A stretch of 6,258 nt of DNA from Eggerthella sp. CAG:368 (lineage in GTDB: Bacteria > Actinomycetota > Coriobacteriia > Coriobacteriales > Eggerthellaceae), in NCBI GenBank assembly GCA_000434775.1, contig FR895475.1, positions 44,255-50,512 of the forward strand, given 5' to 3'. Every line of letters starts with the position of its first letter. The first letter of the stretch is position 1. The position numbers were made by a program, and so were the translations under genes. Positions 1-5,662 of the stretch are shown in pieces. The notes under the pieces were generated by a model, which saw nothing but the letters and a program-made list of their open reading frames with translations, had not been told where the DNA came from and searched no databases.

Positions 1-1065
1 GACCACATTGATCGCATGGGCTCGACACCGTTTGTTTTTGCAAATCTTGAGGTTGAGCTTGATGAGGGAGTGGGAATTGGGTTTTCCGCTCTACATAAAA
101 TCCGTGCTATGGCTGCCGATCAGCTCGAAGAGGCAATGCTTGAACCGTATCACGCACGCTTGTTAAAGCGTGTTCCTGCCCGCGCGATGGCCCCTCGAGT
201 TCGTAAGGGATCATGTAAGGTGGCAGTTTTGGCTACCAATCCAGCATGCGCGCGCGCTGCTAAAAAGGCAGGCGCGGACTTTATTTATGTGCCGGTTGCA
301 AACTATCGTCGCGGTGAGGCGGTAATCGCGGGTCAGCTTTCTTCGACGGCCGAGCAGGCGGGTTATCCCAAACAGTGTATTCCTGTTTTGCCAACAGTTT
401 CCCATATGTTTGATGAGCGCGATCGCAATGGCTTCGATATTTGGAAGCGCGTCAAAGAAGATAAACCCGTTCTGGTTGAGAACATCGGACAGCTTCTGCG
501 TGCAGCAGAAATGGGAACACTCCCTGAAGTTGGTCCTCATATTCCCGTAACCAATCAGCTTGATTTGCAGCTTATGCATGACTTTGGTGCAGAGCGCATC
601 TGGCTTTCTCCTGAACTTTCGCTTATTCAGATTGAAGAGCTTGGCGAAATGAGTCCTGTTCCTTTGGGCTTAACTATTATGGGGGCGCAGGAAATGATGG
701 TTACCGAGCATTGTTTACTTATGAGCCAAGGTCCCTGTAATCAAGATTGTGAGAACTGCGCTCGTCGTAAGAGTCCGCATTATCTGAAAGACCGCAAAGG
801 CTACGAGATGCCTGTAATTACTGATTGTACGGGCAGAAGCCATCTTTATAACGCGGTTTCGCTCGATGTTACTCATGCTGTCCCCGACCTTATCAAGGCG
901 GGCGTTTCAGCCCTTATGGTTGACACCACGCTTATGAATGTTTCAGAGGTTAGCAAGATGGTCGCTCGTGCGGTGCGCGCTCGCGATATTGCGCTTAAAG
1001 GCGGAAATAGAGTTTCGAAAGCTGAAGGCGCTACATCGGGACACTTGTTTAGAGGCGTTTCCTGA
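1..1065 (+). CDS. U32-family peptidase-like protein (C-terminal part; 5' end outside window)
   Basis: The reading frame is open from the first base of the window (Asp-His-Ile-Asp-Arg precede the first ATG at base 16), so this is the C-terminal 354 residues of a longer protein. Visible residues ~1-65 ('GSTPF', 'LEVELDEG') resemble the end of the DUF3656/collagenase-like segment that follows the first U32 domain in large (700-800 aa) U32 proteins. Residues ~70-330 look like a second TIM-barrel-type U32 unit. A cysteine cluster (C238, C246, C250, C253, C276) follows 'MVTEHC', and the protein ends with the family-typical 'GHLFRGV'. U32 members include annotated collagenases and the RNA hydroxylases RlhA and TrhP, in which conserved cysteines are thought to hold an iron-sulfur cluster; the true substrate here cannot be told from sequence. 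No signal peptide or membrane segment is visible in this part. It lies 50 bases upstream of tyrS on the same strand. Family assignment is firm, function is not. Confidence 0.88.
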   Translation, partial: DHIDRMGSTPFVFANLEVELDEGVGIGFSALHKIRAMAADQLEEAMLEPYHARLLKRVPARAMAPRVRKGSCKVAVLATNPACARAAKKAGADFIYVPVANYRRGEAVIAGQLSSTAEQAGYPKQCIPVLPTVSHMFDERDRNGFDIWKRVKEDKPVLVENIGQLLRAAEMGTLPEVGPHIPVTNQLDLQLMHDFGAERIWLSPELSLIQIEELGEMSPVPLGLTIMGAQEMMVTEHCLLMSQGPCNQDCENCARRKSPHYLKDRKGYEMPVITDCTGRSHLYNAVSLDVTHAVPDLIKAGVSALMVDTTLMNVSEVSKMVARAVRARDIALKGGNRVSKAEGATSGHLFRGVS

Positions 1066-1079
1066 GCTTTTAGTTGCTG

Positions 1080-1088
1080 TGCTAGAAT
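1080..1088 (+). promoter_or_regulatory. Possible extended -10 promoter for tyrS
   Basis: The gap after the U32 stop codon contains TGCTAGAAT: a TAGAAT hexamer (5 of 6 matches to TATAAT) at 1083-1088 preceded directly by TG plus one base, the extended -10 pattern. No good -35 hexamer is visible at 16-18 bases upstream. Transcription would begin near base 1095, leaving a leader of about 20 bases. Co-transcription from the U32 gene is equally possible. Confidence 0.4.
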
Positions 1089-1103
1089 CGTTGGAAATTC
1101 AAG

Positions 1104-1110
1104 AAAGAGG
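1104..1110 (+). promoter_or_regulatory. Ribosome binding site of tyrS
   Basis: AAAGAGG lies five bases before the ATG at 1116. It is a clear Shine-Dalgarno sequence and fixes the tyrS start. Confidence 0.8.
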
Positions 1111-1115
1111 AATAG

Positions 1116-2327
1116 ATGATTTCACCTGAAGAACAGTTTCATATTATTCAGTCGGGAGCTGCACAGATTGTTCCCGAAGATGCATTGATGGAAAAACTCA
1201 AGCGTGGTAAGCCCCTCAATATTAAGCTTGGCGTTGATCCAACCGCTCCTGATATTCATTTAGGTCATGCTGTTCCTTTGCGCAAGATGCGTCAATTCCA
1301 AGATTTAGGACATCACGTTACACTTATTATTGGCGATGGTACGGCTTTGATCGGCGATCCTTCAGGTCGTAATTCAACGCGTCCTCAGCTCACTCCTGAG
1401 CAGATTAAAGAAAATGCTCAAACTTACGTTGATCAGGCATTTAAGGTTTTGGACCCTTCTAAAACTACGCTTCGCTACAATTCGGAATGGTTGATGGAAC
1501 TCAACTTGGAAGGTTTGCTCAAAATTGCCTCTAACTTTACGGTTGCTCGCATTCTTGAGCGCGATGACTTCCATAATCGCTACACTAACAATCAATCCAT
1601 CAGCCTTCACGAATTTTTGTATCCCATCATGCAGGCATATGATTCGGTTGTAATCGAGGCAGATGTTGAGCTTGGTGGTACTGACCAGCTCTTTAACCTT
1701 CTTGCTGGCCGTGAACTTATGGAAAAAATGGGCATGGAGCCTCAAGTGTGCTTAACACTTCCGTTGCTTGAGGGCACCGATGGCGTTAAGAAAATGTCGA
1801 AGAGCTACGGCAACTACATCGGCTTAACTGATGAACCAAACGACATGTTTGGCAAGGTTATGTCTATTCCTGATGAGCTCATGATTAAGTACTATCGCTT
1901 GGCCTCTACGGTTGAAGTAAGCCGCATTGATGAAATCGAAAAAGGTCTTATGGCGGGTGAAATTCATCCTAATCGTTGCAAACGCGACCTGGCTCAAAAT
2001 ATCGTTGCTTCTTACTACGATGAAACTGCAGCTAAAGAGGCGGAAGAAGCATTTGACCGGCTATTCAAAAAGCATGACATTCCTGAAGACGTTCCAGAGT
2101 TTAGTGCGGATTTAACCCCTAACGATGAGGGTAAGGTGTATGTTGCCAAGCTTATTCATGAAGCTGGGCTCACCAATTCGGTAGGCGATGCGCGTCGCAT
2201 GATTGACCAAGGTGGCGTAAAGATTAACGGAGAAGCTCTTTCCGCCAAAGAGTATAACGTTGAGCCTTCAGCCCTCGAGGGAGCAGTTATCCAGGTCGGC
2301 AAACGCAAGTTCGTGCGTTTAGTTTAA
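1116..2327 (+). CDS. tyrS: Tyrosyl-tRNA synthetase (KMSKS/TyrZ-type)
   Basis: This 403-residue cytoplasmic enzyme attaches tyrosine to tRNA-Tyr using ATP. It is a complete class I synthetase: the HIGH signature appears as HLGH at residues 48-51 (after 'GVDPTAPDI'), the substrate-pocket motif GGTDQLFN at 187-194, and the KMSKS loop is a canonical KMSKS at 226-230. Residues ~341-402 form a C-terminal S4 RNA-binding domain ending 'GKRKFVRLV'. A canonical KMSKS with HLGH, and the length near 400, place it in the second bacterial TyrRS type (TyrZ-like) rather than the KFGKS type found in E. coli and Bacillus TyrS. The start is supported by AAAGAGG five bases upstream. The leader is too short for a T-box if the nearby promoter is used, so tRNA-sensing control is not visible. 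The stop codon overlaps the stop of the opposing methyltransferase gene. All catalytic signatures are intact. Confidence 0.97.
   Translation: MISPEEQFHIIQSGAAQIVPEDALMEKLKRGKPLNIKLGVDPTAPDIHLGHAVPLRKMRQFQDLGHHVTLIIGDGTALIGDPSGRNSTRPQLTPEQIKENAQTYVDQAFKVLDPSKTTLRYNSEWLMELNLEGLLKIASNFTVARILERDDFHNRYTNNQSISLHEFLYPIMQAYDSVVIEADVELGGTDQLFNLLAGRELMEKMGMEPQVCLTLPLLEGTDGVKKMSKSYGNYIGLTDEPNDMFGKVMSIPDELMIKYYRLASTVEVSRIDEIEKGLMAGEIHPNRCKRDLAQNIVASYYDETAAKEAEEAFDRLFKKHDIPEDVPEFSADLTPNDEGKVYVAKLIHEAGLTNSVGDARRMIDQGGVKINGEALSAKEYNVEPSALEGAVIQVGKRKFVRLV
2301..2325 (+). terminator. Candidate intrinsic terminator inside the tyrS 3' end
   Basis: AAACGCA (2301-2307) and TGCGTTT (2314-2320) form a perfect 7-bp stem around a 6-base loop, followed by AGTTT and then the tyrS stop. 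The U-rich tail is short and interrupted, so this would be a weak terminator. On the - strand the stem is followed by GCC rather than a T-run, so it would favour stopping + strand transcripts. The same bases encode the conserved end of the S4 domain (Lys-Arg-Lys-Phe-Val-Arg), so the stem may be coincidental. There is no intergenic DNA here to hold any other terminator. Confidence 0.35.
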
Positions 2328-2331
2328 CTAA
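2319..2331. repeat. Short inverted repeat spanning the two convergent stop codons
   Basis: TTAGTT (2319-2324) and AACTAA (2326-2331) are perfect inverted copies around a single base at 2325. The central TTAA (2324-2327) supplies TAA stop codons to both strands: tyrS at 2325-2327 and the methyltransferase at 2326-2324. With no loop it is not a hairpin terminator. Confidence 0.6.
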
Positions 2332-3718
2332 GCTTACCTTCGCATTTATTTGACGAGCTGCGTTGTTCAAACGAAATGATGTTTTCAATATGGCTGGTAT
2401 GAGGAAACATATCAACGGGTTGGATGCTCTTTATACGATAGCCATGTTTAACTAAGAAGAATGTGTCTCGTTGTTGAGTTTTAGGGTTGCAGGAAATGTA
2501 TACGATGCGGCGTGGCGAAAGGGCGCACGTCGCACGTAAGAAACTCTCGCTTGCGCCAGCTCGAGGAGGATCCATAAGCAACACGTCAAGCGCGTTTTCT
2601 TCACTGTTAAGATCTTGCGCAAGTTCGAGTAAGTACGATCCTGCATCGTCGCAGATGAAGTCAGCGTTTTCGATGCCGTTATGCTTGGCATTATTCTTTG
2701 CATCAGTTATAGCAGATGCAACATTGTCAACACCAATTACTCGTGAGGCATGATTGGCGCCCTCTATTCCTTTTGCGGCAACAAGGCCAATGGTTCCTGT
2801 TCCACAGTAGGCGTCCAAAATTGTTTCAGATCCCGTAAGCTCCGCCATTTCGATAGCTCGTTTGTAGAGCAGCTCGGTTTGCGTGGAATTTACCTGGTAA
2901 AACGAGTGGGAAGAAATGCGAAAGCTTAAGCCACAGAGGGTATCGAGGATAAAGCCAGGACCATAAAGGCGCTGTTCGCGTTCTCCTAAAATAACATTGG
3001 TTTGACGTTTATTGATGTTTTGAACTACCGAGGTGATGCTTGGGCATTGCTTTACGAGGTCGCGAACAAAGTGTTTAGCGCCAGGGAATTGACGAGAATT
3101 AGTGACGAGCGTTACAAGAATTTCGCCGCTTGAATGTCCGACGCGTACGATTGCATGGCGCATGAAGCCAGTTCCCGTGTCTTCACGATAAGGCTCAATA
3201 CCATATTTCATCATAAGCTTTTTAATGGCAAGGATAATCTGTTTGGCCTGCTTGTTTTCGAGAAGACAGGACTGGTTTTCGATAATACGATGGCTTCCTT
3301 GAGCATACATTCCACAAAGAATGTCTCTATCAAGTGAGACATGCCTGTTCCTTGTTTGCTTTTGCCCCTTTATTTTTTTACCTAGCGCATAAGGGGAAAC
3401 TACCTTGTTTCGGTAATAGAAGGGCTCATCCATTCCTAAGATTGGGTTGAAAACAGTGGCCTCATCGGCAATGTCGCTAAAAAGACCCTCAATAATGCGC
3501 TGCTTTGTTTGAAGCTGCTTCTTGTAAGGAACATCAATGTATTGGCAAGCTCCGCATTGTTTAGACACTGAACAAAGAGAAGTGCTGGTTTGGTTATTTT
3601 TTGCGGCAGCATTCTTTTTCTTCTGTTGAGAAGAGGCTGCTTTTTTGTTTTGACCAGGCTTCTTTGTGCGTTTTGTAGAAGCGTTTTTGCGAGTAGATTT
3701 TTTATTGGAAGCTTTCAT
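2324..3718 (-). CDS. rlmD: 23S rRNA (uracil-C5)-methyltransferase, RlmD/RumA (TrmA) family
   Basis: This enzyme moves a methyl group from SAM to carbon 5 of a uridine in RNA, most likely 23S rRNA (U1939 and/or U747 in E. coli numbering). From the ATG at 3718 it has 464 residues. An iron-sulfur motif C-x5-C-x2-C sits at C49/C55/C58 with a fourth cysteine at C151; the SAM loop 'DAYCGTGTIG' at ~302-311; 'DPPR' at ~383-386; the catalytic cysteine in 'SCNP' at C410; and the C-terminal 'PHTSHIENI' with the likely base Glu at ~445. Residues ~1-45 are a Lys/Ser/Asn/Ala-rich tail with no acidic residue, and no TRAM domain is recognisable before the cysteines. An in-frame TTG at 3760 would add 14 residues but has no Shine-Dalgarno, whereas the ATG has AAAAAGAG four bases upstream. 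It lies 45 bases after the kinase stop. Whether it is RlmD-like, RlmC-like or dual-specific (RlmCD) cannot be decided here. Confidence 0.92.
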   Translation of the reverse strand: MKASNKKSTRKNASTKRTKKPGQNKKAASSQQKKKNAAAKNNQTSTSLCSVSKQCGACQYIDVPYKKQLQTKQRIIEGLFSDIADEATVFNPILGMDEPFYYRNKVVSPYALGKKIKGQKQTRNRHVSLDRDILCGMYAQGSHRIIENQSCLLENKQAKQIILAIKKLMMKYGIEPYREDTGTGFMRHAIVRVGHSSGEILVTLVTNSRQFPGAKHFVRDLVKQCPSITSVVQNINKRQTNVILGEREQRLYGPGFILDTLCGLSFRISSHSFYQVNSTQTELLYKRAIEMAELTGSETILDAYCGTGTIGLVAAKGIEGANHASRVIGVDNVASAITDAKNNAKHNGIENADFICDDAGSYLLELAQDLNSEENALDVLLMDPPRAGASESFLRATCALSPRRIVYISCNPKTQQRDTFFLVKHGYRIKSIQPVDMFPHTSHIENIISFEQRSSSNKCEGKLS

Positions 3719-3722
3719 GACG

Positions 3723-3730
3723 CTCTTTTT
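3723..3730 (-). promoter_or_regulatory. Ribosome binding site deciding the methyltransferase start
   Basis: On the - strand AAAAAGAG precedes the ATG at 3718 with a four-base spacer. It is a modest Shine-Dalgarno, but the competing TTG start at 3760 has none, so it favours the shorter protein. Confidence 0.5.
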
Positions 3731-3763
3731 CGTGAGAGTTTGGTAGGAATAGGTTTGCAAGAT

Positions 3764-5650
3764 TTAACTTGGCTGATTATAGCTTACCGAAGAAAGTGGG
3801 AAGGTCATTGTGAGGCAGAATCCTTCTTCAGGATTGCTCTCAATTGAAAGACTTCCGCCGTGGGTTATCACAATACGGCTGATGAGTGAAAGACCTACGC
3901 CGTGCTGTCGGATGACTGCAGCAGTTTTAGTTGAAGTCTGGTTTGAAGTTAAATCTTGCCTCTGGGCGCTGTCCTGAATTGCTCCGCCATAGGTTTGTGC
4001 GTTACATTTTATAGTCTGTTCGTTCGGCGCTTCGGATGGTTGAAGCTTTTCAAGCGTTTTCCCTACCAGCAAATTGGCAGTGGGTTGATGCGATGGCTTG
4101 TAGTCTTGCCCTTTGATTGCAGGGTTAACGTGTCCATTTTTCCAAGAGGAAGAAGAGCGAATAATGAATTCATTGTGTTGGGTTTGCTGATTCTTGCTTT
4201 CTTGAGAGGAGGGAGGCGTTGTTGTCGGCGTAACGATTGTAGTGTATACAGCTTCTTCGGTAAGGGCTGCTGTATGCGTGTTTGCTGCTTCGTTTTCTGA
4301 AGAATAAGCAGAGGGTGGTGCAGGAGTTTTTTTATTGGGACTTGCAAACGTAAGGACATCGCGGGTTTCTTGATCTAAGCGCAGTAAAAGAGCAGTAAGG
4401 GTTGAGGGACTCATTCCTCGGCCGTTGTCTTGTATTGAAATCCAAAAAGAATCTGAATTGCACGCTAGAGATATATCGATGGTGCACCCTTTGGGATTGT
4501 GCTTGATGGAATTGTTAAGAGCATTCTGGAGTGCGCGTCTGAGGAGCTTTTCGTCTCCTTGAAGGGCGATTCGGTTGGCACAGGGCATAATAGAGAGGGT
4601 TATTTGATAATCCTTCTCATTCTCTCGATTTAAATTATCAGCAACCACTTCACGAAGCATACGCGAAACAAGAATGTTGTCGTTGCGCAAGGGCTGCATG
4701 TCGTATTCAAGTTGAGTGGCAATGTTTAAATCCTCGACAAGGTCGCGGATGCGAATGCTCTGTTGAGTGATGGTTTGGGCTGATTGTCGTACGAACGAAG
4801 CGTTTGAAGTTTGTTCAATGGTTTCTGCGCGTCCCATGATGACGGCAAGAGGAGTTCGCACGTCATGGGAAACTCCCTCAACCCAGTTTTTTCGTGCAGT
4901 TTCCTTCCTGATAAGGGTGTCAGATACACGATTGATTTTATTACCAATAGAGCGAAGAGGCCCCGAAAACGAAACCTTGACGGCTTTTCCCTGTGCGAGG
5001 TTGTCGAGGGCACCTAAGGCAGGATCTACGTACTTAACAACATTTCGGCGCGAAATAAGATAAAACAGGAAAAAGATTAGCGCATCGACGAGTAATAAGA
5101 GTGTTACATACAAGGGGATTCTAAGGAACGTTTCTTCGGGTAGAGAAACCACGGCGGTGATAAGCGAAGCGGGAGGGCTGAAAAGCATCAGAATGCCGTC
5201 ATCGCGTGTCCAAATAAGGACAGGATATTCATCCCATGCACGGTTGTGCGCTATGAGCGCAATATCATTTGTACTGAAATGCGCTGGAAGGGTACTTGGA
5301 GCCTTATAAGACCAAACAACATCGCCTTCTGCAGAAACAAGAATGGCGCCGTAGTCGTTTTCGTCCATAAGCTGAAGAATGGATTTGGAAGAATCTGTAT
5401 CTGAACTAACGGCGTATTCTCCGCTCTCTTTTTGTTCAAGAGAATTGGACAGGGTGAAAATAACCGATCGGCCATCCGATGTTTTTGAAAGGTTGTACGC
5501 TTCTCCTACAAGAAAAAACAGGCACAGAACACCATCGAGAAGCAAAATACCAACAAACATAGCCACGAAAAGCAGGATTTGCTTCGAAAAGAAAAAACGC
5601 TGCGTGGAAGCAGTGTCCTGCACGCGGGTATGTTTGGATGGCAATTTCAT
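3764..5650 (-). CDS. Membrane sensor histidine kinase with a large insertion in the ATP lid
   Basis: This 628-residue protein is the sensor of a two-component system. Residues ~24-48 and ~178-199 are membrane helices enclosing an extracellular sensor (~50-177) that contains 'GDVVWSYKAPSTLP' and 'YPVLIW', a pattern I associate with sensor domains of Gram-positive kinases; the ligand is unknown. A HAMP-like linker (~200-248, with Pro210 and Gly221) leads to the H box 'SHDVRTPL', phospho-acceptor His262. The ATPase domain has an N box near 375-386 (N376, N380), G1 'DNGRGM' at 408-413 and G2 'HGVGLSL' at 583-589, followed by 'THGGSLSIES'. The 169 residues between G1 and G2 are far more than usual and mostly low-complexity. 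All boxes share one frame, so it is not a frameshift. The ATG is 12 bases after the regulator stop, with only a weak GAAG as ribosome site, suggesting translational coupling. The partner is surely the upstream regulator. Confidence 0.95.
   Translation of the reverse strand: MKLPSKHTRVQDTASTQRFFFSKQILLFVAMFVGILLLDGVLCLFFLVGEAYNLSKTSDGRSVIFTLSNSLEQKESGEYAVSSDTDSSKSILQLMDENDYGAILVSAEGDVVWSYKAPSTLPAHFSTNDIALIAHNRAWDEYPVLIWTRDDGILMLFSPPASLITAVVSLPEETFLRIPLYVTLLLLVDALIFFLFYLISRRNVVKYVDPALGALDNLAQGKAVKVSFSGPLRSIGNKINRVSDTLIRKETARKNWVEGVSHDVRTPLAVIMGRAETIEQTSNASFVRQSAQTITQQSIRIRDLVEDLNIATQLEYDMQPLRNDNILVSRMLREVVADNLNRENEKDYQITLSIMPCANRIALQGDEKLLRRALQNALNNSIKHNPKGCTIDISLACNSDSFWISIQDNGRGMSPSTLTALLLRLDQETRDVLTFASPNKKTPAPPSAYSSENEAANTHTAALTEEAVYTTIVTPTTTPPSSQESKNQQTQHNEFIIRSSSSWKNGHVNPAIKGQDYKPSHQPTANLLVGKTLEKLQPSEAPNEQTIKCNAQTYGGAIQDSAQRQDLTSNQTSTKTAAVIRQHGVGLSLISRIVITHGGSLSIESNPEEGFCLTMTFPLSSVSYNQPS
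3776..3781 (-). promoter_or_regulatory. Perfect -10 hexamer (TATAAT) ahead of the methyltransferase gene
   Basis: The - strand reads TATAAT here, matching the -10 consensus exactly. It coincides with the Tyr624-Asn625 codons at the very end of the kinase gene. Transcription would begin near 3769, giving a ~50-base leader to the ATG at 3718 but under 10 bases to the TTG at 3760. No convincing -35 is found at normal spacing; an ATGACC lies about 21 bases upstream, which is too far. It could give the methyltransferase its own transcription, independent of the two-component genes. Confidence 0.4.
3911..4342 (-). other. Low-complexity insertion within the kinase ATP-binding domain
   Basis: This covers residues ~437-580 of the kinase, between the G1 and G2 boxes. 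The stretch is rich in Ser, Thr, Gln, Asn, Pro and Ala (e.g. 'TIVTPTTTPPSS', 'RSSSSW') with no recognisable domain, membrane segment or clear internal repeat. It falls where the ATP lid should be a short loop. The edges are approximate: residues 414-436 still resemble the start of a normal lid ('LTALLLRLDQETRDVL'), and the domain resumes at 'HGVGLSL'. I see no terminal inverted repeats or target duplications marking a mobile element. Confidence 0.7.
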
Positions 5651-5662
5651 GAGGGCTTCATT

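Noticed and set aside
211..579. Antisense open frame of 122 codons within the U32 gene, and similar antisense frames in tyrS and the kinase
   Set aside because: They lie wholly opposite strongly conserved coding sequence, and their products have no recognisable motifs.
1066..1115. T-box leader or other riboswitch before tyrS
   Set aside because: The gap is only 50 bases, with no room for a T-box stem, specifier loop and antiterminator, and no T-box consensus is seen.
2272..2281. Perfect palindrome CCCTCGAGGG in the end of tyrS
   Set aside because: It has no loop and lies in ordinary codons (Ala-Leu-Glu-Gly); ten-base palindromes of this sort are expected by chance.
3716..3760. TTG at 3760 as the start of the methyltransferase (adds 14 residues)
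   Set aside because: There is no Shine-Dalgarno upstream, it leaves only three bases after the kinase stop, and the ATG at 3718 has AAAAAGAG four bases before it. It remains possible by translational coupling.
3911..4342. Kinase insertion explained by a frameshift, fusion of two genes or an insertion sequence
   Set aside because: G1 and G2 boxes are in the same uninterrupted frame, no second domain or transposase motif is visible, and I saw no inverted ends or duplicated target site.
3956..4359. Alternative open frames of about 100 codons on both strands inside the kinase insertion
   Set aside because: They overlap the kinase frame that continues into conserved motifs, have no ribosome sites that I can see, and their products (Arg/Phe- or Lys/Gln-rich) look like shadow translations.
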